DNA of 64,000 bases from Sulfurimonas sp. (GTDB lineage Bacteria > Campylobacterota > Campylobacteria > Campylobacterales > Sulfurimonadaceae): assembly GCA_030949825.1 (NCBI GenBank), contig JAUZSC010000004.1:1-64000 (forward strand), in the 5' to 3' direction. The position numbers and the translations under genes were made by a program. Position 1 is the first letter of the stretch. Every line of letters begins with the position of its first letter. Below the pieces are notes generated by a model, which saw nothing but the letters and a program-made list of their open reading frames with translations, made no database searches and was not told the origin of the DNA. Positions 44,984 through 53,809 of the stretch are shown here, piece after piece.

Positions 44984-46690
44984 ATGCAAATATTAATTTT
45001 AACTAATAATATAGAGAGTGAAGTATTTAATGATATTCTTTCTTACCATAAAGCACTTGCACAAAATGTATTACTCGTAGATGAATCAAGTCTTTATGAA
45101 AAAAAACAATTTATTTATGCCAAAGAATGTATGGTATTAAATAAAAGAAAGATACTTGAGAATATCCTTCTTTCACCCTCGATAGTAATTGATATGACTC
45201 AACCTTCAAAAAATATTCGTTTAGAAAACTACCTTAAATCATCTTGGATAAATACGCAGCAAGTATTTTATGAAAAAGAAAAACTCCATAAAATAGAAGA
45301 AAATAAAATTAGTTTATTAGCATCAAAAAATTTATCTAATTGTGTTTGTTATATTGATAATAATGAGATGCCGGTTTTTAAAGTTATTGAAGATAGTATC
45401 ACTCTTAATATTGACTTTGATTCTTTAACTCCCTTTAATAGCATGGGTCTTATCGAACAGGCAATTACAGAATTTTTTGCAGACAATAATTTTTTTAGTC
45501 AATTTGAATGGTCTAGAAATAGAATAGTTTCAAATCATCAAAGTATGGCTTTTTTTATTCAATTTGAAATTTTACAAAGATATGGAGATTATACTATTGA
45601 AAATATTGAATTTCAATCTTTAAGTTTTCCTCAGTTATTGGAGTATAACAAGATATTTGTTTTTAATTATTTTGATACTTTATTGGATTATAGACTTGAT
45701 CGATATATCGAACAAGTAAAATTTAGAACACATATAATCAAACTTTGTGATGAATACAAAATTGATCTTGAACCTTCGTATAATAAAACTTTTATTTTGA
45801 GAAAAGATAAAAATATTGGTTTACAGCGTACCTACTATAGTTCAGTAAACAGCCAAAATGGAATTTCAATTATCAATGATAAGCATAAAACAAATGTATT
45901 TTTACGTGAAAATGGTTTTAATGCTAATTTATCTTATGAATATATATTAGATGATTTATCAGATAAAAAATCTATTGAAGAAATTCCTCTTGAATATCCA
46001 ATAGCACTCAAGCCTACAGATAAAAAAGAGGGCTATGGTGTGGTGACTAATATCCTTAATGCAAAGCGTATGCTTATATCTGTTGAAAAAATGTTAAAAC
46101 TTGGAGATATTAAGCCCGTTTTATTAGAAGAATTTTTTGAAGGTGTAACGTATCGAGTATTAGTTGTTAGTGGCGAAGTATCGGCAGTTTTAAAGTATAT
46201 ACCAGTAAGTGTAATGGGTGATGGTGAAAGTTCTCTTGAAGATTTAATTAAAGCAAAAAATATTATTTCAAAATCTAGGGTAAGAATAAATAATGCTCTA
46301 AGACTTAGTATTTTTAATGATTCCAAAAGATGGGAAACAATCTTGCCTAAAGGTGAAAAATATATAGTGAGCCATAATTCGCATGCTTCAAATGGAGGAC
46401 AATCTATAAATGTAACAGATATTTTTGATGACAGATATAAAAAAATATCAGAAGAGGCATGTAAAAGCTTAGGTTTAAAATTAGCAGGGATAGATATGAT
46501 AGTTAATTCAGATGGTGAATATAGAATTATTGAAATTAATTGTGGACCAGCCTTAGCAATACATGTTAATCCAAAGCATGGGACATCAATCGCTACATAT
46601 ACTAAGGTATTAAACTCTTTACTTAAAGAGGTAGATATTGAAAAAGAAGAGAACAGTTACTTAAAGGATTTAGTACCATATCATGAATAA
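44984..46690 (+). CDS. ATP-grasp ligase, paralogue 1
   Basis: A 568-residue cytoplasmic protein. Residues 1-~290 are a domain of unknown type (start MQILILTNNIESEVFNDILS). The ATP-grasp part begins with NDKHKTNVFLRENGF at about 297 and contains YPIALKPTDKKEGYGVVT (ATP-binding Lys), LLEEFFEGVTYRVLVV, SHASNGGQSINVTDI and RIIEINCGPAL (metal-binding Glu/Asn). The pattern is that of cyanophycin synthetase and glutathione synthase GshF, which join amino acids through acyl phosphates. It is a diverged paralogue of the protein at 47639-49324. It overlaps the Fic gene by 8 bases. Confidence 0.85.
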   Translation: MQILILTNNIESEVFNDILSYHKALAQNVLLVDESSLYEKKQFIYAKECMVLNKRKILENILLSPSIVIDMTQPSKNIRLENYLKSSWINTQQVFYEKEKLHKIEENKISLLASKNLSNCVCYIDNNEMPVFKVIEDSITLNIDFDSLTPFNSMGLIEQAITEFFADNNFFSQFEWSRNRIVSNHQSMAFFIQFEILQRYGDYTIENIEFQSLSFPQLLEYNKIFVFNYFDTLLDYRLDRYIEQVKFRTHIIKLCDEYKIDLEPSYNKTFILRKDKNIGLQRTYYSSVNSQNGISIINDKHKTNVFLRENGFNANLSYEYILDDLSDKKSIEEIPLEYPIALKPTDKKEGYGVVTNILNAKRMLISVEKMLKLGDIKPVLLEEFFEGVTYRVLVVSGEVSAVLKYIPVSVMGDGESSLEDLIKAKNIISKSRVRINNALRLSIFNDSKRWETILPKGEKYIVSHNSHASNGGQSINVTDIFDDRYKKISEEACKSLGLKLAGIDMIVNSDGEYRIIEINCGPALAIHVNPKHGTSIATYTKVLNSLLKEVDIEKEENSYLKDLVPYHE

Positions 46691-47636
46691 ATTAAATATA
46701 TTAAAAGAATTTGATCACCGTCAGTTATTTCGTTTTTTTGTTGATGGACGTTTGTATACTAAAGAGAATGGCTGGGAAGGCTATGAGAATAGACAGCCTG
46801 GTTGTATAAAAGGTATGAGTTTAGCGTATACACACATGCTAAATAATTTTGAATTAAAAGATGGATTAACTTTAGAATATATATCTAAACTACACGATCT
46901 TACATTTTTTAATATTGATAAAAAATTACGTAAAAATCGTTATCCAGGTGAAGTTAGAGAATTTAGAATTAGTTTTTTAATTAAACCGGTAGTGACAAAA
47001 GAGGGAATAAAAGAATTAATGGGAGATAGAGCTCTTACAGATGCTTTTAAAAAAGGTATACGAGACTGCAACAATGCTGAAGATATTTATAATGCAATAA
47101 TAAATGGTAAAAAAATTCGTTATATCTCTGAAGTTGGTGAATTGTCTTATGAATTGAACCAAGCATCATTGGATAAAGAACCTAAAGATTTATACCTGCA
47201 AGCTAGAGCACAAGTGAAAAAGAACATTACGCAAAAGCTTATCTCCATAATTGATGAGTATAATAAAATAATTAATACATTAAAAAAAGAAGAAAAACTC
47301 TACTTTATAGTTGATGTAGTTAAAAGCTTAGATAGATTACACCCTTTTGTCGATGGTAATATCCGTGTCTTTGTTACTATTTTATTAAATCACTTGTTAA
47401 TGTTAAATGATTTTTACCCAGTTATTTTTGAAGAGCCAAGTATTTTTGATGCATATAGTACAAATGAAATTCTTGTTGAGATTGAAAAAGGGCAAAAGTT
47501 AGTTAAACAGTTAATTGAAAATCCTGAAAGTAAAGTATTTGGACATTCTATATCTGATGAAAATGAAGTAAATATCAATGAGATTTGTACGCTTATGTCA
47601 GAGTTTATCCAAGCAATACAAAAGTATGATAATTAA
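46683..47636 (+). CDS. Fic-domain protein
   Basis: A 317-residue protein with the Fic signature HPFVDGNIR at residues 220-228, matching the active form HPFx[D/E]GNxR, including catalytic His 220 and the anion-binding GN-R. It is flanked by helices as in Fic folds. Fic enzymes move AMP, or in some cases phosphocholine, UMP or phosphate, to Ser, Thr or Tyr of proteins. I see no clear inhibitory helix motif. It lies between two ATP-grasp paralogues, overlapping the first by 8 bases and ending 2 bases before the second, so the three are one unit. Confidence 0.88.
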   Translation: MNKLNILKEFDHRQLFRFFVDGRLYTKENGWEGYENRQPGCIKGMSLAYTHMLNNFELKDGLTLEYISKLHDLTFFNIDKKLRKNRYPGEVREFRISFLIKPVVTKEGIKELMGDRALTDAFKKGIRDCNNAEDIYNAIINGKKIRYISEVGELSYELNQASLDKEPKDLYLQARAQVKKNITQKLISIIDEYNKIINTLKKEEKLYFIVDVVKSLDRLHPFVDGNIRVFVTILLNHLLMLNDFYPVIFEEPSIFDAYSTNEILVEIEKGQKLVKQLIENPESKVFGHSISDENEVNINEICTLMSEFIQAIQKYDN

Positions 47637-47638
47637 TA

Positions 47639-49324
47639 ATGCAAATTTTATTTTTAGTTGAAGATAATGAAAAATCCTGGCAAGAAGCAAGTGCTAGATT
47701 AGCTTTTATTTTACAATATGACAAATCTTTATCCCAAAATTTTATACTCACAGACCGTAAGTATATATCAAACAGTATTGCTAATAAATGTTTAATTGTA
47801 AATACGAATATAATAACAAAAAAGGTGCTATTATCTCCTTCTTTAGTTGTGAATTTATTTAATCAAGAAACACAAGAAGACATAGAAAAATATTTTCGTG
47901 TTAAATGGTTGAATTCGCAGTTTGCTTTTTGGAAGACTAGGGATACAGGTAAAAATAATTTCTTTTTAAGTACTTCAATAAATGAAAATAAAACCTTGAC
48001 TTGCCTATCGTATACAACAAATTTAGAATCATTAGAGATTGCATTACTTGAAAATAGTGTAGAAGATAATAAATATATCGGTCTCATAGAACAAGCAATA
48101 ACTGAATGTTTTGCAGATATGAATTTTTATAAATACTGGAAACTTAACCCAACAAACAAAATATTAAAAAATAGAAGTCTTGTTTTTAGAGTTAATTATG
48201 AAATTATAAAAGAAAATGCTGATTATAGTATTCATATTAGTTCCCTTACTCTCGTAGACTTGTTTGAATTATTTGATTTAAATGTTGAATACATATATGA
48301 ATATTTAAATGCTCTATTGAAATTTAGATTAGATTACTATGTAGAACAAGTTACACTTAGAAAATATATATTTAAATTATGTGAAGAACAGGGAATAGAT
48401 TTTGAACCCTCATTATTAAGAACTTTTGTATTATTAAAAGATAACAAGATAGGTTTAGCGCGTCCATTCTTTGGTGGTGTAAATGATTTAAAAGGTATCG
48501 ATACTATTAATGACAAGCATTTGACAAATGTAATCTTAAATGAAAAAGGATTCAAAACAAACTTATCTTATGAATATATGCTTGGTGAATTAAATGATAA
48601 AGAAGCGATAGAAAATATTCCTTTAGCATATCCATTAGTCCTAAAGCCAACAAACCAGAAAAAAGGCTATGGGGTAGTGACTAATATATTAAATGCTGAG
48701 AAAATGCTTTTTTCAGTACAAGAACTACTAGCATTAGGTGATATAGAGCCTGTTCTAATCGAAGAATTTTTTATAGGGATGACATATCGAGTACTGGTTG
48801 TTGGTGCTGAAGTTATTGCGGTATTAAAATTTATGCCAACATATATTATAGGAAATGGTGTATTATCCATTAAAGAGTTAATTGACTCAAAAAATTTACT
48901 TTTAAGATCTCGTATTCGTGTCAATGATGCTTTAGAACTAGGTATTTTAAATGATGGTTACAACTATAGTACGGTACTCAAAGATAAACATAAATATATT
49001 CTCAGTCATAACTCACATGCAACATTAGGTGGACAGGGTACAAATGTCACAGATATATTTAAAGAAAAGTATAAAAAAATAGCGTGTGATGTATCTGCAT
49101 GTTTAGGATTAACACATACGGGCGTTGATATGAATATAAATGCCAAGGGCGATTATCGTATATTAGAAGTTAATTGTGCTCCAGCTTTGTCTTCTCACGT
49201 ATATCCAAAATATGGAACTTCTATTGATACATATACGCAAGTACTGAATGCATATTTTAGCCATACAGATTTAGACAAAGAAGAAAACAAATATTTATCT
49301 GAGCTTATGAAGTATCATAAATAA
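47639..49324 (+). CDS. ATP-grasp ligase, paralogue 2
   Basis: A 561-residue paralogue of the 44984-46690 product along the whole length. Shared blocks include the start MQILFLVEDNEKS, GLIEQAITECFADMNF, NDKHLTNVILNEKGF, YPLVLKPTNQKKGYGVVTNI, LIEEFFIGMTYRVLVV, SHATLGGQGTNVTDI and ILEVNCAPAL. ATP-grasp catalytic residues are kept. Two ligases of the same build suggest two successive or alternative additions, or a heteromeric enzyme. It starts 2 bases after the Fic gene and ends a base before the next gene. Confidence 0.85.
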   Translation: MQILFLVEDNEKSWQEASARLAFILQYDKSLSQNFILTDRKYISNSIANKCLIVNTNIITKKVLLSPSLVVNLFNQETQEDIEKYFRVKWLNSQFAFWKTRDTGKNNFFLSTSINENKTLTCLSYTTNLESLEIALLENSVEDNKYIGLIEQAITECFADMNFYKYWKLNPTNKILKNRSLVFRVNYEIIKENADYSIHISSLTLVDLFELFDLNVEYIYEYLNALLKFRLDYYVEQVTLRKYIFKLCEEQGIDFEPSLLRTFVLLKDNKIGLARPFFGGVNDLKGIDTINDKHLTNVILNEKGFKTNLSYEYMLGELNDKEAIENIPLAYPLVLKPTNQKKGYGVVTNILNAEKMLFSVQELLALGDIEPVLIEEFFIGMTYRVLVVGAEVIAVLKFMPTYIIGNGVLSIKELIDSKNLLLRSRIRVNDALELGILNDGYNYSTVLKDKHKYILSHNSHATLGGQGTNVTDIFKEKYKKIACDVSACLGLTHTGVDMNINAKGDYRILEVNCAPALSSHVYPKYGTSIDTYTQVLNAYFSHTDLDKEENKYLSELMKYHK

Positions 49325-49325
49325 A

Positions 49326-50081
49326 ATGATAAACATATTGTCTAATCCATTTTTGCAAACGAAACAACTTAAGTCCATTGGGACTAGAAATACTAAAACT
49401 ACAAGTAGTGTTAGTTTAACAACCGCCATATTATCACTTTTTACATTAACAGTTGTAAGTTATATATCGTTTTGGATACTCTGTAACGAACTTATTTCAA
49501 GCAATGATTTAGCACTTTCTGATATTAAGAATTTTACTCTTGTAAGCGGTATTATTTCTTTAGTTATTACTTTTTTGTCTTATTATAAATCTGAATTTTC
49601 TTCATTCCTAGCTCCTTTATATGCAGTTTTTTCAGGTGTATTTATTTCAGGTCTTAGTTTTGTAGCGCAAGAGAAGTTTCCTGGTATTGCTATGCTAACA
49701 GTTGAGATAACCTTGGCTACTTTTATTGTTGTTTATTTAGGCTATAAGCTTGGTATTATTAAGGTGTCACAAAAGTTTAAAGCGATTGTTTATACAATGA
49801 TAGGCGTTATCTCACTTATCTATTTGTTAAGCTTTGTACTAATGTTTTTTGAGATAAAAATACCTTTAATACATGATACGGGGATAGGTGGTGTTATATG
49901 GTCGTTGTTTATTATGATTACCGCTTCATTTCATCTAGCTATTGATATTGATAAAATTGAAAAATATAGTTCATCGGATGGCGATAAAAATTGGTCTCTA
50001 GCATTGGGACTTATGGTTTCATTAATATGGTTATATATTTCTACGCTTAAAGTTGTATCTCGAATCAGTAGCTTAAAATAA
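49326..50081 (+). CDS. Bax inhibitor-1-like (PF12811-type) membrane protein
   Basis: A 251-residue inner-membrane protein with about seven hydrophobic helices. It opens with NPFLQTK, like the NPxL opening of this family, and has APLYAVFSGVFISGLSF, FPGIAMLTVEITLATFI, KFKAIVYTMIGV, IPLIHDTGIGG and LGLMVSLIWLYISTLKV. These blocks match the Bax1-I-like family. Related proteins are proposed pH-dependent calcium leak channels. In this setting, next to calcium-binding repeat proteins, a role in ion balance is possible but unproven. It is the last gene of the plus-strand unit. Confidence 0.8.
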   Translation: MINILSNPFLQTKQLKSIGTRNTKTTSSVSLTTAILSLFTLTVVSYISFWILCNELISSNDLALSDIKNFTLVSGIISLVITFLSYYKSEFSSFLAPLYAVFSGVFISGLSFVAQEKFPGIAMLTVEITLATFIVVYLGYKLGIIKVSQKFKAIVYTMIGVISLIYLLSFVLMFFEIKIPLIHDTGIGGVIWSLFIMITASFHLAIDIDKIEKYSSSDGDKNWSLALGLMVSLIWLYISTLKVVSRISSLK

Positions 50082-50116
50082 ATCTAAGCTATCTTTTCCT
50101 CTCTCTCTATAATTTT

Positions 50117-50809
50117 CTAAAGTTCTCTTATTTTTTTAAAGATAGCTGGATAATTTTTCTCTCCATCAGCAACTCTATTCCCCTGAGGGTCGTATTGATG
50201 AACAAAGTGCTTTTCAACAACATGTACTAATGGTTCAAAATATTTAGATAAAGATGTATCCGTTAGTCTATAGTTTCCATTGTAAACTACAAGAAAACCA
50301 CCAACCTTAAGACTTTCAGCTAGGATACGAAGCATTTTTTCAAATTCATCAAAAGGATAAATATGGCTTATATTTTCCATATCTTTTGTCATTTTCCATC
50401 TGCACAATACTGAATTTGCATAGATAAGGTCAAATCGTCTGCCAGTCATAGCAACTTCCAAAGATGTTGTAAATAGTATTCTATCTCCAATATCTGGATA
50501 ATATTTTTCCTGTAAAGCCTTTGCATCGGCTATATTTTCAGGGTTAATATCTACTCCCACTACGGTTGCTTTTTCTGCTCCCTTATATAAAAATTGACTA
50601 AAGCCTTCATAGCCGATTGAACAACCGAAGGACATAATTATTCCATTTTTAGGAAGCCTATCTGTACATTCTTTAAACAATTTTGGATATCGATTCCAAC
50701 TTGTAGAATTATACATTTGGGCAACATTTTCACCAAAAAAAGAGTTTGTTGTTCCTACTGTTTTTTTGTCGTTATGCCTTTCTTCTAAGGCTTCATTTTT
50801 ATCAAGCAT
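50117..50809 (-). CDS. Class I SAM-dependent methyltransferase
   Basis: A 230-residue cytoplasmic enzyme. The SAM-binding motif I is IIMSFGCSIGYEG (about 58-70), the acidic loop VVGVDINPENI follows, and FDLIYANSVLC and LAESLKVGGFLVVYNGNYRL fit motifs IV to VI of the Rossmann fold. The substrate is unknown. It is encoded on the opposite strand to the island genes with a small unknown gene upstream, so it may be an unrelated insert in the island. Confidence 0.82.
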   Translation of the reverse strand: MLDKNEALEERHNDKKTVGTTNSFFGENVAQMYNSTSWNRYPKLFKECTDRLPKNGIIMSFGCSIGYEGFSQFLYKGAEKATVVGVDINPENIADAKALQEKYYPDIGDRILFTTSLEVAMTGRRFDLIYANSVLCRWKMTKDMENISHIYPFDEFEKMLRILAESLKVGGFLVVYNGNYRLTDTSLSKYFEPLVHVVEKHFVHQYDPQGNRVADGEKNYPAIFKKIREL

Positions 50810-50827
50810 GATTTTTACCTTTTTATA

Positions 50828-51139
50828 TTATACAGTAGGCTCACATAAGTTTTGAATATCTCTTACTCTAATCTTTGTTTCATATTTTATTTTATTTCCA
50901 TCTTTATCTTCAATTGTAAAAGATTTGGCTACACCTGAGTTTAAAAAGTCTAGAGTAGCTACTTCCGTAATCATTGGATAAGTGTATCCCGATGCTTTTG
51001 CTTTAATAATCTCTAATTTATTTTGTAAAAGATATTTGTTCTTAGCTATTTCAATTTGCTGTAATTCATTAAGTTTACCTTGCGTGTGCTCTTCCATCTT
51101 CTGTAAAAATGAACCCGATAATTTTTTTGCTTTAAACAT
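50828..51139 (-). CDS. Hypothetical protein, 103 residues
   Basis: A basic protein beginning MFKAKKLSGSFLQKMEEHTQ, with a helical N-terminal half (likely coiled coil at 10-55) and a beta-rich C-terminal half (SFTIEDKDGNKIKYETKIRV). There is no signal or membrane helix. An AAAGGAAAG-like ribosome binding site precedes the ATG. It lies 18 bases before the methyltransferase gene and is probably co-transcribed with it. I do not recognise a family. Confidence 0.6.
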   Translation of the reverse strand: MFKAKKLSGSFLQKMEEHTQGKLNELQQIEIAKNKYLLQNKLEIIKAKASGYTYPMITEVATLDFLNSGVAKSFTIEDKDGNKIKYETKIRVRDIQNLCEPTV

Positions 51140-51283
51140 AACTTTCCTTTTATTTTTAATTGAAGATAATTATACTCTAATAATTATAATATTAGCCTTT
51201 AGAATTCGTGTTTAACCTATTACTTATTCCATCTGTGATAATATTCATATAACTTATAAACTTAAAAATAAAAGGTTTAAAGA

Positions 51284-52723
51284 ATGATGTTTCTAAATTC
51301 AGAACTAATTTCTAAAATTACAGATGGAAAGTGGTTCCACCTAGACAAAGATATAAAGTTTCATGGGATTCGAGTTAATATAAAAAGACTCCAAAAAAAT
51401 GACCTTTGTTTTACAACAACACCTGAGCAGTGGGGTAAAAAAATTATTAACTCTGAACTCGCTCTTAACAAAATATTTGATAATGGTGCAAGTGCTGCTG
51501 TTATTTCAGATGAAAAGCTTGTTGGGACTATTGATAAACCTCTTTTAGTGGTAAAAGACAGTAAAAAAGCTTTGCAAAAGATAGCTTTTTATGTAAGAGA
51601 TAATGTAAAAATACCACGAATACTAGTAACTGGAACTGAGGGGAAGACAGGATATAAAAATCAATTGTATACGCTTCTGTCTTATCAAACTAAAGTACAT
51701 GCAAAGTTAGATAGTTCAAATCTAAATGTACCTATTATGTGCTCTATGGCGAGTTTAGATGAAGATGCTACAGTTGAGATTGTAGAAGCTTCTATTGCTG
51801 GTCCAAATGTAGGAGTAACTCGAAGTAATTTGGTAAAACCAAACATATGTGTAATTACCCAGATTGGGCTTGCCCATATTACGACACATGGGTCTATCGA
51901 AAATATGATTTATAATAAGGCATCCGTTATTGATGCACTTGAAGAAGACGGTATATGTATTGTGAATGCAGATAGTGAAAATTACGATGCAGTAAGAGAA
52001 GAGATATATAAACGAAAGTATGTAGATATTAAAACTTTTGGTTCAGGTGAAAAATGTAATGCTCGAGTTCTTGAGTCAAACTTTAATGAAAACAAATTAC
52101 TCTGGAATATAAAGGCAACGATAGAAGGTATAGAGGTAGAGTACCAAGTCCCTTTATTAGGGGATTATGTCCCCGTTGCAAGTTTAATACCACTGCTTAC
52201 AATACACTACTTAGGATACGATGTAAAAAAAGCAGCAGCTGATTTTATTCATTTTAAAAGTATGGATACGATGGGTGGATTAAGTGAGATAACTACAAAA
52301 GATAAAAAGTTTAAATTTTTCGATCATTCGCATAGAGGTTCTATGCTTGGATATACATCAGCACTTAAAGATTTTGCTTTTATGAAACCCCAAGCAGGGG
52401 CTAAAAAAATAGCGGTTATTGGTCATATGATGAATATAGGTAAAATATCAAAGCAAGCGCATGATGATTTAGCAGCACTTATAGAAGATGCTAAAGTAGA
52501 TAGAGTTTATACTGTTGGTAAATTTGCAAAACGTATTTATGACAAGTTAGAAAATAAAGCTATTCTTGTAAAGCATGGTAATAAGTATCAAGATATTGAA
52601 GAACAGTTTTTAGCTGATATAGAGGATGGAGATATTATTTTTATGAAAGGAAATCATAGAATTTGGCTCAAAGAGTTAGCGGCTAAAATATACGATATGG
52701 GGGAAAGAGATGCAATCAGATAA
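51284..52723 (+). CDS. Mur-ligase-like amide-bond ligase
   Basis: A 479-residue cytoplasmic enzyme with the Mur ligase three-domain plan. N-terminal domain (1-~105) with ITDGKWFHLDKDIKFHGIRV, similar to the MurF/MurE start; ATP-binding P-loop GTEGKTGYKN at 117; NVGVTRSNLVKPNICVITQI with GLAHI (Mur motif); C-terminal domain with FFDHSHRGSMLGY and IAVIGHMMNIGK. It therefore joins an amino acid to a carboxylate using ATP. It differs from MurF proper and resembles CapB-like or secondary-metabolite ligases. Two ATGs stand together at 51284 and 51287; either may be used. It overlaps the capA-like gene by 14 bases. Confidence 0.82.
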   Translation: MMFLNSELISKITDGKWFHLDKDIKFHGIRVNIKRLQKNDLCFTTTPEQWGKKIINSELALNKIFDNGASAAVISDEKLVGTIDKPLLVVKDSKKALQKIAFYVRDNVKIPRILVTGTEGKTGYKNQLYTLLSYQTKVHAKLDSSNLNVPIMCSMASLDEDATVEIVEASIAGPNVGVTRSNLVKPNICVITQIGLAHITTHGSIENMIYNKASVIDALEEDGICIVNADSENYDAVREEIYKRKYVDIKTFGSGEKCNARVLESNFNENKLLWNIKATIEGIEVEYQVPLLGDYVPVASLIPLLTIHYLGYDVKKAAADFIHFKSMDTMGGLSEITTKDKKFKFFDHSHRGSMLGYTSALKDFAFMKPQAGAKKIAVIGHMMNIGKISKQAHDDLAALIEDAKVDRVYTVGKFAKRIYDKLENKAILVKHGNKYQDIEEQFLADIEDGDIIFMKGNHRIWLKELAAKIYDMGERDAIR

Positions 52724-53789
52724 CAATGTAGATATATTTTTCTTGGGAGATACTTACTTTGGTGAATGGCATATGCGTTTACGTGGACGAAAAGGTCAAT
52801 CAAATATATTAGAAGAAAAAGGCTATTTACATTTTGGTCAAAATTTCGAAGAAATATTAAGTGATGGGGATGAGGTTTTAATGAACCTTGAATGTTCAAT
52901 TACAGATATAGAGCCATCACCTTTAATAGGTACCGAAAAAAAACATCTTTATTCTGCAAGAGAAGAGGGGACTATAAGTGCTTTTAAGAAATTAAATATA
53001 ACTACCTGTATGCTTGCAAATAATCATGCAGTTGATTATGGTAAAGCTGGTCTTATGGATACTATAATGGCTTTAGAAAACGCTGGAATAAAGTATATTG
53101 GTGGGGGAAGAACAGAAGCTGAAGCGGCAAAGCCATTGATTTTTGAAAAATCTATTGATGGAAAAATATTTAGAGCAGCCATTGTCTCTTGCTATAATTA
53201 TGGTGTTGCATCAGATAATTATGGCTTTTATGCAAAAAATAATATCCCTGGTGTAAATAAAAAAAGTCTCAAAAGTGTCACAAATCAAATAGAAGTACTG
53301 AAGAAAATTGATAAAGATTTAATGTATATATTATCTCCACATTGGGGACCAAATTATGTATGGAGAACTTTTACTCAACAACAGCAAGGTGAAGAGTTTA
53401 TTAGAGCTGGAACTGATCTTATAGTTGGACATAGTGCACATATGATACAAGAGATAGAATACTATAAAAATAAACTAATCATGTATAGCATAGGTAACTT
53501 CTTGATAAATGGAAATGGTGAATACAAGCGAAGAAAACTTCCTCCATATAGTTTCATAGCCCGACTCAATGTTCAAAATATAGATGATGTACTTGTCAAA
53601 AAAATGATAGTGTACCCAATCCTTGTAGATAATTTAGCAACAGATTTTACTCCTAGGTTTGTAAATGAAAAAGAGTTCATTCATGTAAAAGATATCATAC
53701 GATCGCATGATATTACAACAGATGTTTTTGATGATAAAGTTAAAATAGGTGAAGATAAATATGGTAAGTATTTTGAGTACTTTGTATAA
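52710..53789 (+). CDS. CapA-family metallophosphatase-like protein
   Basis: A 359-residue protein of the PGA_cap family. Metal-site motifs are FFLGDTYFGEWHM at the start, MNLECSITD, LANNHAVDYGKAGL, ILSPHWGPNY and VGHSAHMIQ with YSIGNFLING near the end. The family is needed for poly-gamma-glutamate capsules and related polymers; its activity is not settled. No signal peptide or membrane helix is visible, in contrast to capsule CapA proteins, so it probably acts in the cytoplasm. It overlaps the Mur-ligase gene and is followed after 20 bases by the next gene. Confidence 0.85.
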   Translation: MQSDNNVDIFFLGDTYFGEWHMRLRGRKGQSNILEEKGYLHFGQNFEEILSDGDEVLMNLECSITDIEPSPLIGTEKKHLYSAREEGTISAFKKLNITTCMLANNHAVDYGKAGLMDTIMALENAGIKYIGGGRTEAEAAKPLIFEKSIDGKIFRAAIVSCYNYGVASDNYGFYAKNNIPGVNKKSLKSVTNQIEVLKKIDKDLMYILSPHWGPNYVWRTFTQQQQGEEFIRAGTDLIVGHSAHMIQEIEYYKNKLIMYSIGNFLINGNGEYKRRKLPPYSFIARLNVQNIDDVLVKKMIVYPILVDNLATDFTPRFVNEKEFIHVKDIIRSHDITTDVFDDKVKIGEDKYGKYFEYFV

Positions 53790-53809
53790 AAAGATAAAGG
53801 AGTTATGAA

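Noticed and set aside
46683..49324. Fic/Doc toxin-antitoxin module
   Set aside because: No antitoxin-sized gene is adjacent; the neighbours are large ATP-grasp enzymes.
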